Assembly: GCA_027489195.1 (NCBI GenBank)
Contig: JAIYAG010000140.1
Coordinates: 1 to 5,900, forward strand
From: Burkholderiales bacterium
Lineage (GTDB): Bacteria; Pseudomonadota; Gammaproteobacteria; Burkholderiales; Burkholderiaceae_E
Length of the DNA: 5,900 nucleotides
Direction: 5' to 3'
Below, piece by piece: positions 1 through 5,788 of the stretch (positions are counted from its first letter, which is position 1; each line of letters begins with the position of its first letter). The notes beneath the pieces are model-generated. The model ran no database searches. It saw only the letters and a list, made by a program, of their open reading frames with translations, and was not told the DNA's origin. The position numbers and the translations under genes were made by a program.

Positions 1-924
1 CCCGCGCGTCTCGAGCCCTACCGCCCGCTGCTCAGGCTCGGCACCTCGTCCTGGTCGTTTCCCGGCTGGCAGGGGCTGGTCTGGGACGCACCGCCCTCGC
101 CCTACGCCGAGGGACGGCTGTCGCGCGCCGGCCTGCCCGCCTACGCGTCGCATCCGCTGCTCTCGGCCGTGGGCATCGACCGCGGCTTCTACGCGCCGAT
201 CGGCGTCGGCGAGTACGCCCGCTACGCCGCCCAGGTGCCCGCGGGCTTTCGCTTCCTGGTGAAGGCGCCGGGCCGGGTGACCGATGCGCTGCACCGCGAC
301 GAGCACGGCCGCGGCCGAGAGCCGAATCCGCAGTTCCTCGACGCCTCGGCGGCGATCGAGCAGTTCGTCGCGCCGGCGATCGAGGGCCTGGGCGCGACGC
401 TCGGCACGCTGCTCTTCCAGTTCTCGCCGCTGCCCGGGGCGATGCTCGCCGACTCGCCAGCCTGGGTCGCCGCGCTGCGCCGCTTCCTCGAGGCCCTGCC
501 GCGCGCGCTGCCCGCGGGGGCGGGCATCGCCATCGAGCTGCGCGACGCGTCGCTGCTGACGCCCAGGCTGATCGACGCGCTGCGCGAGACCGGCGTCGGC
601 TACTGCATCGGCCTGCACGACCGGATGCCTCCGGTCGAGCGCCAGCTGCGCGCGCACGGACGGCTGCATGCCGACGGATCCGGGCCGCTGGTGGCGCGCT
701 GGACCCTGCACGCCGGCATCGGCTACGAGGCCGCGCGCCAGCGCTACGCCCCCTTCGACACGCTGCTCGACCCCGACCCAGCGAGCCGGCTGCCGCTGGC
801 GGCGGCCTGCGCGGCCACGCTGATCGCCGGCCATCCGGTCACGGTCATCGCGAACAACAAGGCCGAGGGCAGCGCGCCGCGCACGCTCGCGCTGCTCGCC
901 GAGGCGATCGCGGCGGCGCTCTGA
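1..924 (+). CDS. DUF72 domain protein (YecE-like), 5' end outside window
   Basis: The reading frame is open from the first base, so the true start lies upstream; 307 residues are visible before the TGA. A GTG at 169 could be taken for a start, but the frame before it encodes the characteristic N-terminal DUF72 motif LGTSSWSFPGW (fragment residues 13-23), so 169 is internal. Other family signatures are a FRFLVKAPGRVTD strand (about 84-95), the TLLFQFSPLP segment (about 136-145), IELRD (178-182) and the near C-terminal NNKAEGS motif (285-291). DUF72 proteins are predicted to adopt a TIM-barrel-like fold; their biochemical role is not established, so none is assigned. No signal peptide or membrane segment is visible in the part present. 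The gene ends 11 bases before the convergent msrA stop. Family assignment is strong, function unknown. Confidence 0.9.
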   Translation, partial: PARLEPYRPLLRLGTSSWSFPGWQGLVWDAPPSPYAEGRLSRAGLPAYASHPLLSAVGIDRGFYAPIGVGEYARYAAQVPAGFRFLVKAPGRVTDALHRDEHGRGREPNPQFLDASAAIEQFVAPAIEGLGATLGTLLFQFSPLPGAMLADSPAWVAALRRFLEALPRALPAGAGIAIELRDASLLTPRLIDALRETGVGYCIGLHDRMPPVERQLRAHGRLHADGSGPLVARWTLHAGIGYEAARQRYAPFDTLLDPDPASRLPLAAACAATLIAGHPVTVIANNKAEGSAPRTLALLAEAIAAAL

Positions 925-935
925 GGCGCGCGGGC

Positions 936-1475
936 TCAGCCCGCCTTCAGGAACGACTTGAACTGCTTGCGGAACTTGGCGACCTTCGGGCCGACCACGA
1001 CCATGCAGTAGCCCTGGTACGGGTTCCGCTCGAAGTAGCGCTGGTGGTAGGCCTCGCCCGGCCAGTACTGCGGCACCGGCGCGAGCTGCGTGACCACCGG
1101 TGCGTCGTAGATCCGCTGGCGCTCGATCTCCTCGATCACCTCGCGCGCGGTCGCGGCCTGCGCGTCGGAGTGCGTGAAGATCACCGAGCGGTACTGGGTG
1201 CCCACGTCGTTGCCCTGGCGATCGAGCGTGGTCGGATCGTGGATCGCGAAGAAGATGCCGAGGATCTCGCGGAACGAGATCGTCGCGGTGTCGAAGGACA
1301 CGCGCACCACCTCGGCATGGCCGGTCTGGCCGCCGCAGACCTGCTCGTAGCTCGGATCGCGCATCTGGCCGCCGGCATAGCCCGACTCCACCGCGGTCAC
1401 GCCGCGCACGTCGAGGAACACCGCCTCCAGGCACCAGAAGCAGCCTCCGCCCAGCGTGGTCGTCTCGATCGTCAT
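936..1475 (-). CDS. msrA: Peptide-methionine (S)-S-oxide reductase MsrA
   Basis: Repairs oxidised proteins by reducing the S-epimer of methionine sulfoxide, normally with thioredoxin as reductant, in the cytoplasm. The 179-residue protein has the catalytic GCFWC motif at residues 11-15 (nucleophile Cys12). It also has the SGYAGG tyrosine (Tyr33), the GHAE glutamate (Glu55) and the DVGTQYRS segment (Asp90, Tyr95), the residues that hold and protonate the sulfoxide. Cys157 in the C-terminal GYC is the likely single resolving cysteine, so this resembles the short two-cysteine class. The C-terminus GPKVAKFRKQF is typical. The frame could be extended 13 codons to 1514, but ATG at 1475 is chosen: it has a GGAG at 1481-1484 five bases upstream and gives the usual family N-terminus. 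MsrB is neither fused nor adjacent. It lies 82 bases downstream of the DUF1992 gene on the same strand and could be co-transcribed or have its own promoter. Confidence 0.96.
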   Translation of the reverse strand: MTIETTTLGGGCFWCLEAVFLDVRGVTAVESGYAGGQMRDPSYEQVCGGQTGHAEVVRVSFDTATISFREILGIFFAIHDPTTLDRQGNDVGTQYRSVIFTHSDAQAATAREVIEEIERQRIYDAPVVTQLAPVPQYWPGEAYHQRYFERNPYQGYCMVVVGPKVAKFRKQFKSFLKAG

Positions 1476-1480
1476 CTCAG

Positions 1481-1484
1481 CTCC
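1481..1484 (-). promoter_or_regulatory. Ribosome binding site of msrA
   Basis: GGAG on the minus strand, five bases before the ATG at 1475. It decides the start against the longer in-frame extension to 1514, which has no comparable site. Confidence 0.7.
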
Positions 1485-1502
1485 ATCAAGGTCGGGGGTC
1501 CG

Positions 1503-1527
1503 GCGGATCCGCACGAGGATACCTCGT
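1503..1527. repeat. Two adjacent inverted repeats upstream of msrA
   Basis: In the 82-base gap between the DUF1992 gene and msrA lies a perfect 10-bp palindrome GCGGATCCGC (1503-1512). It abuts a 6-bp inverted repeat, ACGAGG-ATA-CCTCGT (1513-1527). On the minus strand the second could form a small hairpin, but no T-run follows it, so it does not qualify as an intrinsic terminator. It sits about 38 bases upstream of the msrA ATG, where an operator or an mRNA processing hairpin is also possible. The function is not determined by the sequence. Confidence 0.4.
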
Positions 1528-1557
1528 CGGCCCGGCGCTCGCGCCCTGACGGTGCCG

Positions 1558-1947
1558 CTATCGGCCGAGCCGCTCGACGATGCGCTCGCGGTACTCGAAG
1601 AGCGCCGCGGCGCTGCGCCCCATGCCGTGGGCCTCGAGCGCCATCGTCAGCGCGACCAGCTTGCGCCGGCCGCGTGCGCGGGCGGCGGCGTCCTGGACGC
1701 GCGGCTCGCCGCCCTCGTCGCGGGCGAGCTGGGCGATCATCGAATCGAGGTCGCGCAGCGCGCCGACCTCGGCCGGCACGCAGCCGGCGTTCTTCAGGAT
1801 CCGGACCGCGACGCGCAGCTCGGGCGGCACGCCCGAGAGGTCCTCGTCGGGCAGCGGCCGGCCCGAGCCGGGCAGGCCGTCGAACTCGCCGCGCGCCTGC
1901 GCGTCGCGGATGCGGGATTCGACCAGGTCGTCGAGCGCCTTGAGCAC
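1558..1947 (-). CDS. DUF1992 family protein (YhdN / DnaJC28-like conserved domain)
   Basis: A 129-residue soluble protein starting at GTG 1947. Residues 4-60 carry the DUF1992 signature: a helix LDDLVESRIRDAQARGEFDGLPGSGRPL, then a P-E-E/D-L-R region (VPPELRVAVRILKNAGCVP). This matches E. coli YhdN and the conserved domain of eukaryotic DNAJC28. The basic C-terminal half (about 75-129), with RARGRRKLVAL and a final RERIVERLGR, is probably helical. The biochemical role of the family is unknown. The GTG start is supported by a strong AAGGGGG site five bases upstream; the frame stays open further upstream, to 2190, but that part antiparallels nothing recognisable and overlaps the gene before it. 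It starts 52 bases after the stop of the flavoprotein gene on the same strand with no terminator between, so read-through from that promoter is likely. Confidence 0.88.
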   Translation of the reverse strand: MLKALDDLVESRIRDAQARGEFDGLPGSGRPLPDEDLSGVPPELRVAVRILKNAGCVPAEVGALRDLDSMIAQLARDEGGEPRVQDAAARARGRRKLVALTMALEAHGMGRSAAALFEYRERIVERLGR

Positions 1948-1952
1948 GCCTG

Positions 1953-1959
1953 CCCCCTT
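1953..1959 (-). promoter_or_regulatory. Ribosome binding site of the DUF1992 gene
   Basis: AAGGGGG on the minus strand, five bases before the GTG at 1947. It fixes a GTG start that would otherwise be easy to miss, because the frame is open far upstream. Confidence 0.7.
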
Positions 1960-1999
1960 GCGAGACGACGCGCCCGGGGCGGCGGCCCGACGACCCCCG

Positions 2000-4348
2000 T
2001 CAGGCCTTGACCCGCGCCGCCTTGCGGGCCGCGTCCTGCTTCGCGCGCTGCATCGTCGTGTGCAGCTGCGACGCGCCGGTATGGTACTGCACGGGCCAGC
2101 CGATCCCGCGCCAGTCCGCCTCGGCCGCGGCGTGCAGCGTGAAGTACGGATCGGCCAGGTGCGGCCTCGCCAGCGCGACCAGATCGGCACGGCCGGAGAT
2201 CAGCAGCGTGTTCACCTGGTCGGCACTGGTGACCGCACCGACCGCCATGGTCGCGATGCCCGCCTCGAGCCGGATCTGCTCGGCGAAGGTGGCCTGGTAC
2301 ATGCGGCCGTACACCGGCCTGGACGCCGGATCGGTCTGACCGGTCGACACGTCGATCAGGTCGCAGCCGACCGCCGCGAACGCCCGCGCGATCTCGACCG
2401 AGTCGGCACCCGACAGGCCGCCCGGGATCCAGTCGGTGGCCGACAGGCGCACGCTCATCGGCTTGGCGGCCGGCCACGCCTCGCGCACCGCGGCGAACAC
2501 CTCGAGCGGCCAGCGCATCCGGTTCTCGAGCGAGCCGCCGTAGGCGTCGGTGCGGCGGTTGGTGACCGGCGACAGGAAGCTCGCCAGCAGGTAGCCGTGC
2601 GCCATGTGCAGCTCGAGCATGTCGAAGCCCGCCTGATCGGCGAGCCGCGCGCTGTGCACGAACTGCGCGAGCACCGCGTCCATGTCGGCCCGGCTCATCT
2701 CGCGCGGCACCTGGTTCACGCCCTCGCGGTACGGCAGCGGCGACGGCGCGAGCAGCGGCCAGTTGCCTTCGCCGTCCCCGCCCTCCTCGATCGGCCAGTC
2801 CATCCGGCCCCAGCCGACCTGCGTCGAGCCCTTGCGGCCGGCGTGCCCGATCTGCAGGCACAGCTTCGCCTGCGAGTTCGCGTGCGCGAAGTCGGCGAGC
2901 CGGCGGAATGCGCGCATCTGCTCGTCGTTCCACAGCCCCGTGCAGCCCGGGGTGATGCGGCCCTCGGGCGACACGCAGGTCATCTCGACGAACACCAGGC
3001 CCGCGCCGCCGAGCGCGCGCGAACCGTAGTGCACCAGGTGCCAGTCGTTCGGCACGCCGTCGACCGCCGAGTACTGCGCCATCGGCGAGACCACGACGCG
3101 GTTCGGGATCCACAGCTCGCGCAGCCGCAGCGGCGCGAACATCGGCGGCGCATCGAGCCAGGGCTGATCGCCCTGCGAAGGGATGCCGAAGCGCGCGGCC
3201 TCCTGCCGGTTCCACCAGCGCGTCGCCGACTCGACCAGCGCCGCATCGCGCAGCCGCAGGTTGTCGTAGGTGATCTGCTTGCTGCGGGTGAGCAGCGACA
3301 CCTCGAACTGGATCGGATCCATGTCGAAGAAGCGCCGCACGTTCTCGAACCACACCAGCGACACGTTGGCCGAGTGCTGGATGCGGCCGACCTCGTCGCG
3401 CCGGTTCTCCTGGTAGAGCGCCAGCGCCGCGCGCAGGTCGTCGGGCCGCGCACCGATCGCCTCGTCGAGCGCGATCGCGTCCTCGAGCGCGAGCTTGGTG
3501 CCCGAGCCGATGGAGAAGTGCGCGGTGTGCGCGGCGTCGCCGAGCAGCACCACCGGCAGGCCGTCGACCTCGGTGTGCCAGGTCTTGCACGAGATGGTCG
3601 GGAACTGGCGCCAGTGCGAACGGTTGGTCAGCACTGTCGCGCCCTTCAGGTCGTCGGCGAACAGCCGCTCGACCAGCGCGGCCGTGCCCGCCTCGTCGTC
3701 GACCGCGAGGCCCGAGGCGCGCCAGGCGGCGTCGGTGGTCTCGATGACGATCGTGCACTCGCCCGGCCGGTACTGGTAGGCGTGCATGGCCCAGATGCCG
3801 CCGTGCACGTCTTCCCGGAAGCTGTAGTAGAAGCCCGGCAGGTTCATCTTCGCGCCGAGCCAGGTGAAGCGGTTGGTGCGCAGGTCCACCGAGGGCGCGA
3901 AGCGCTCGCGGTGGGACTCCCGCACCGCGCTGTTGATGCCGTCGGCCGCGATCACCAGGTCCGCGCCGCGGTGCGAGGCCAGACCCGTGTCCTCGCTCTG
4001 GTAGCGCACCGGGATGCCGAGTTCCTCGGCACGCTCCTGCAGGATCTTCAGCAGCGCGAGCCGCCCGATGCCCGAGAAGCCGTGGCCGGAGGAGCGGCGC
4101 ACCGTGCCCTTGTACTGCACCAGGATGTCGTCCCAGTAGGCGAAGCCCGCCTCGATCGCGCGACGCGACGGCGGGTCGGCCCGCTCGAGGTTGGCCAGCG
4201 TCTCGTCGGAGAGCACGATGCCGAAGCCGAAGGTGTCGTCCGGGCGGTTGCGCTCGGTCACCCCGATCTCGGCCTGGGGGAACCGCTTCTTGAGCAGGAT
4301 CGCCGAATACAGGCCCGCGGGGCCGCCCCCGATCACGTCGATGCGCAT
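2000..4348 (-). CDS. Bifunctional aryl-CoA flavin monooxygenase / Old Yellow Enzyme reductase (2-aminobenzoyl-CoA monooxygenase/reductase or salicylyl-CoA 5-hydroxylase type)
   Basis: A 782-residue fusion. Residues 1-380 form a PHBH/salicylate-hydroxylase-like FAD monooxygenase: the Rossmann GGGPAG at 7-12, the DG motif in IAADGINSAVR (Asp136-Gly137) and the GD motif in LLGDAAH (Gly270-Asp271). Residues about 400-740 form an FMN Old Yellow Enzyme barrel: IPNRVVVSPMAQYS (414-427), LQIGHAGRKG (498-507), the HMAHGYLL catalytic pair His581/His584 with YGGSLENR (603-610), Arg634, and a GR-D phosphate-binding segment (719-728). There is no FadH-like iron-sulfur or third domain after it. This is the known architecture of Azoarcus 2-aminobenzoyl-CoA monooxygenase/reductase, which hydroxylates and then reduces the ring of anthranilyl-CoA. 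Databases often call relatives salicylyl-CoA 5-hydroxylase. Adjacency to kynA favours the anthranilyl-CoA substrate (inference). Start is ATG 4348, with AAGGA nine bases upstream; GTG 4354 would be only three bases from that site. The YqjM-type active-site cysteine position is Ala424. Confidence 0.9.
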   Translation of the reverse strand: MRIDVIGGGPAGLYSAILLKKRFPQAEIGVTERNRPDDTFGFGIVLSDETLANLERADPPSRRAIEAGFAYWDDILVQYKGTVRRSSGHGFSGIGRLALLKILQERAEELGIPVRYQSEDTGLASHRGADLVIAADGINSAVRESHRERFAPSVDLRTNRFTWLGAKMNLPGFYYSFREDVHGGIWAMHAYQYRPGECTIVIETTDAAWRASGLAVDDEAGTAALVERLFADDLKGATVLTNRSHWRQFPTISCKTWHTEVDGLPVVLLGDAAHTAHFSIGSGTKLALEDAIALDEAIGARPDDLRAALALYQENRRDEVGRIQHSANVSLVWFENVRRFFDMDPIQFEVSLLTRSKQITYDNLRLRDAALVESATRWWNRQEAARFGIPSQGDQPWLDAPPMFAPLRLRELWIPNRVVVSPMAQYSAVDGVPNDWHLVHYGSRALGGAGLVFVEMTCVSPEGRITPGCTGLWNDEQMRAFRRLADFAHANSQAKLCLQIGHAGRKGSTQVGWGRMDWPIEEGGDGEGNWPLLAPSPLPYREGVNQVPREMSRADMDAVLAQFVHSARLADQAGFDMLELHMAHGYLLASFLSPVTNRRTDAYGGSLENRMRWPLEVFAAVREAWPAAKPMSVRLSATDWIPGGLSGADSVEIARAFAAVGCDLIDVSTGQTDPASRPVYGRMYQATFAEQIRLEAGIATMAVGAVTSADQVNTLLISGRADLVALARPHLADPYFTLHAAAEADWRGIGWPVQYHTGASQLHTTMQRAKQDAARKAARVKA

Positions 4349-4357
4349 GGTCACTCG

Positions 4358-4362
4358 TCCTT
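4358..4362 (-). promoter_or_regulatory. Ribosome binding site of the monooxygenase/reductase gene
   Basis: AAGGA on the minus strand, nine bases before ATG 4348 and three bases before the in-frame GTG at 4354. The spacing selects the ATG, giving an N-terminus (MRIDVIGGGPAG) that begins directly at the FAD-binding strand. Confidence 0.6.
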
Positions 4363-4392
4363 CTGGGCCACCCTGCAGGCGGCCATCGCCCG

Positions 4393-4409
4393 GGGCGCCG
4401 ATTGCGCCC
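4393..4409. repeat. GC-rich inverted repeat in the divergent intergenic region
   Basis: GGGCGC-CGATT-GCGCCC: a 6-bp stem with a 5-base spacer, six bases to the left of the AT-rich palindrome. In the leftward transcript it would lie in the 5' leader of the monooxygenase gene. It could be a hairpin or a second regulatory site, but such repeats also arise by chance in DNA this GC-rich. Confidence 0.3.
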
Positions 4410-4430
4410 GAATTGCTTTAAGCTTAAAGT
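4402..4430 (+). promoter_or_regulatory. Possible kynA promoter
   Basis: TTGCGC (4402-4407) as a weak -35 (3 of 6 to consensus), 17 bases of spacer, and TAAAGT (4425-4430) as -10 (4 of 6). Transcription would begin about seven bases further on, essentially at the kynA ATG (4438). The only AT-rich DNA in the region lies here, which supports a promoter in general; the exact boxes are tentative. Confidence 0.35.
4416..4429. promoter_or_regulatory. 14-bp perfect AT-rich palindrome, likely operator for the divergent genes
   Basis: CTTTAAGCTTAAAG reads identically on both strands over 14 bases. It lies between the start codons of the monooxygenase/reductase gene and kynA, eight bases before the kynA ATG. 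Against the surrounding GC-rich DNA it is conspicuous. It overlaps the possible -10 elements on both strands, so a dimeric repressor bound here could block both transcripts. Symmetric sites of this size are common for MarR-type and similar dimeric regulators of aromatic catabolism. No regulator gene is in the window, so the binding protein is unknown. Confidence 0.6.
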
Positions 4431-4450
4431 ATCCCGCATGAGCTCCACAA
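4423..4450 (-). promoter_or_regulatory. Possible promoter of the monooxygenase/reductase gene
   Basis: Reading leftward: TTGTGG (4450-4445) as -35, a 16-base spacer, and TTTAAG (4428-4423) as -10, the latter inside the 14-bp palindrome. The -35 would lie within the first codons of kynA. Both boxes match only partly; the call rests mainly on the AT-rich patch and the divergent layout. Confidence 0.3.
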
Positions 4451-5298
4451 GCCCGGAAGCCCCTGCCGGCGACGCGGCGGCCTCGCATCACGGTGCGCGG
4501 CTCGACTACGCGTCGACCATGAGCTACGGCGACTACCTGCACCTCGAGGACATCCTCGGCGCGCAGCGGCCGCTGTCCGGATCGCACGACGAGATGCTGT
4601 TCATCGTGCAGCACCAGACGAGCGAGCTGTGGATGAAGCTCGTGCTGCACGAGATGCGCGCCGCGCGCGACGCGATCCGCGAGGACCGCCTGCCGCCGGC
4701 CTTCAAGAACCTGGCGCGGGTCTCGCGGATCATGGAACAGCTCGTCCACGGCTGGGACGTGCTGGCGACGCTCACGCCCTCCGAGTACACGGCGATGCGC
4801 CCGTCGCTCGGCTCCTCGTCGGGCTTCCAGTCGTTCCAGTACCGGGTCATCGAGTTCATGCTCGGCAACAAGAATCCGGTGATGCTCAAGCCGCACGCGC
4901 ACCACCCGGCGCGCTACGCGGAGGTCGAGGCCGCGCTGCACGAGCCCTCGCTGTACGACGAGTCGATCCGGCTGCTCGCGCGCCACGGCTTCGCGATGGA
5001 GCCGGCCCAGCTCGAGCGCGACTTCGCCGCGCCCCGACCCTTCTCCGATGCCCTCGAGAGCGCGTGGCTCGAGGTCTATCGCGAGCCGCAGAAGCACTGG
5101 CCGCTCTACGAGCTCGCCGAGGAACTCGTCGACCTCGAGGACGCGTTCCGGCAATGGCGCTTCCGTCACGTCACCACCGTCGAGCGCATCATCGGCTTCA
5201 AGGCGGGCACCGGCGGCACCGCCGGCGTGCCCTACCTGCGCCGCATGCTCGACACCGTGCTGTTCCCCGAACTCTGGAAGGTGCGCACCGACCTATGA
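4438..5298 (+). CDS. kynA: Tryptophan 2,3-dioxygenase
   Basis: Heme enzyme that opens the indole ring of L-tryptophan with O2 to give N-formylkynurenine, the first step of the kynurenine pathway; cytoplasmic homotetramer. The 286-residue length is normal for bacterial TDO. All key residues known from the Xanthomonas enzyme are present at a constant offset of four: His59 in FIVQHQTSELWMK (substrate indole contact), Tyr117 and Arg121 (carboxylate binding), the proximal heme ligand His244 in RFRHVTTVERIIG, and Thr258 in the GTGGTAGVPYL loop. Residues 1-20 are a low-complexity leader before the conserved DYASTMSYGDYLHLEDIL. Start is ATG 4438; an upstream TTG at 4402 would only add a nonconserved tail. 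No clear Shine-Dalgarno precedes the ATG. The downstream RidA-family gene overlaps its stop (ATGA), so the two are probably translationally coupled. kynB and kynU, frequent partners, are not in the window. Confidence 0.97.
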   Translation: MSSTSPEAPAGDAAASHHGARLDYASTMSYGDYLHLEDILGAQRPLSGSHDEMLFIVQHQTSELWMKLVLHEMRAARDAIREDRLPPAFKNLARVSRIMEQLVHGWDVLATLTPSEYTAMRPSLGSSSGFQSFQYRVIEFMLGNKNPVMLKPHAHHPARYAEVEAALHEPSLYDESIRLLARHGFAMEPAQLERDFAAPRPFSDALESAWLEVYREPQKHWPLYELAEELVDLEDAFRQWRFRHVTTVERIIGFKAGTGGTAGVPYLRRMLDTVLFPELWKVRTDL

Positions 5299-5705
5299 AC
5301 CGACCCCTGCTCCCCCCCGGCTGGCCGACCCCCAAGGGCTATGCGAACGGCATCGCCGCGCGCGGCACGCTCGTCTCGATCGCCGGCCAGGTCGGCTGGC
5401 ATCCGGACGGCCGCTGGGAGACCGACGACTTCGTCGCGCAGTGCCGGCAGGCGCTGCAGAACCTGCTCGCGGTGCTCAAGGAGGCCGGCGGCGGCCCCGA
5501 GCACATCGTGCGGATGACCTGGTACCTGACCAGCAAGCGCGAGTACCTCGAATCGGGCCGCGCGCTCGGCGCGGTCTACCGCGAGCTGATGACCGGGGCC
5601 GACGGCAAGGTCGCCTTTCCCGCGATGAGCGCGGTCGAGGTCACCGCGCTGATCGAGGACCGCGCCAAGGTGGAGATCGAGGCGACCGCGGTCGTGCCGG
5701 ACTAG
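5295..5705 (+). CDS. RidA/YjgF/YER057c-family protein, atypical (no canonical arginine)
   Basis: A 136-residue protein with the Rid fold signature: TLVSIAGQVGW (25-35), ALQNLLAVLKEAGGGPEHIVRMTWYL (53-78), and the C-terminal FPAMSAVEVTALIEDRAKVEIEATAV (108-133). Canonical RidA hydrolyses reactive enamine/imine intermediates using an arginine in FPARSxVEV (Arg105 in E. coli); here that position is Met111, although the EIEA glutamate (Glu129) is retained. That places it among non-canonical Rid subgroups, whose substrates are largely unknown. The start ATG overlaps the kynA stop by four bases (ATGA), with GGAAGG at 5276-5281 as a distant ribosome site, so expression follows kynA. Context suggests a role in tryptophan/anthranilate catabolism, for example on an enamine intermediate. 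2-Aminomuconate deaminase also belongs to this superfamily and is an alternative, but nothing specific to it is visible. Confidence 0.9.
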   Translation: MNRPLLPPGWPTPKGYANGIAARGTLVSIAGQVGWHPDGRWETDDFVAQCRQALQNLLAVLKEAGGGPEHIVRMTWYLTSKREYLESGRALGAVYRELMTGADGKVAFPAMSAVEVTALIEDRAKVEIEATAVVPD

Positions 5706-5717
5706 AATCCCGAAATC

Positions 5718-5739
5718 GCCCGCCGCGCCCGCGGCGGGC
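5718..5739. terminator. GC-rich hairpin downstream of the RidA-family gene
   Basis: GCCCGCCGC and GCGGCGGGC form a perfect 9-bp stem around a 4-base loop (5727-5730), 12 bases after the stop codon. On the plus strand no T-run follows, so it may be a weak or factor-assisted terminator, an attenuating structure, or a 3' end stabiliser; it is not a classical intrinsic terminator. Confidence 0.45.
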
Positions 5740-5745
5740 CCGCAT

Positions 5746-5764
5746 CGCCGGCGACCGACCGGCG
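5746..5764. repeat. Second inverted repeat before the acyl-CoA dehydrogenase gene
   Basis: CGCCGG and CCGGCG, 6 bp each, around a 7-base spacer, six bases after the preceding hairpin. Together the two occupy most of the 83-base gap. In a transcript reading through from kynA they would form tandem stem-loops upstream of the next ribosome site. Chance occurrence in GC-rich DNA cannot be excluded. Confidence 0.3.
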
Positions 5765-5777
5765 TGCACGCATCGTT

Positions 5778-5782
5778 GAGGA
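5778..5782 (+). promoter_or_regulatory. Ribosome binding site of the glutaryl-CoA dehydrogenase gene
   Basis: GAGGA six bases before the ATG at 5789. It supports a genuine gene start close to the window edge. Confidence 0.65.
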
Positions 5783-5788
5783 ACGAGG

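Noticed and set aside
169..171. GTG as start codon of the DUF72 gene
   Set aside because: The frame upstream already encodes the conserved GTSSWSFPGW motif, so the gene begins outside the window.
930..944. GCGGG-CTCAG-CCCGC inverted repeat between the DUF72 and msrA stops, as a bidirectional terminator
   Set aside because: Only a 5-bp stem, it overlaps the msrA stop codon, and there is no T-run on either side; too weak to call.
1044..1943. A 299-codon open frame on + across msrA and the DUF1992 gene
   Set aside because: Repetitive Arg/Ala-rich translation, opposite to two genes with clear motifs and ribosome sites.
1948..1999. Terminator between the flavoprotein gene and the DUF1992 gene
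   Set aside because: Only short GC self-complementarity (CGCCCGGGGCG) and no T-run; read-through seems more likely.
1580..4441. A 953-codon open frame on the + strand
   Set aside because: It lies antisense to the whole flavoprotein and DUF1992 genes. Its product is Arg/Ala/Val/His-rich low-complexity protein with no recognisable family, as expected from the complement of GC-rich codons.
1794..4448. An 884-codon open frame on the - strand, overlapping the flavoprotein in another frame
   Set aside because: Arg/Gly/Ala-rich translation without motifs; the other frame has complete FAD and OYE signatures.
4351..5169. A 272-codon open frame antisense to kynA
   Set aside because: No family resemblance; the + strand frame carries every TDO catalytic residue. 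It is a shadow of GC-rich coding.
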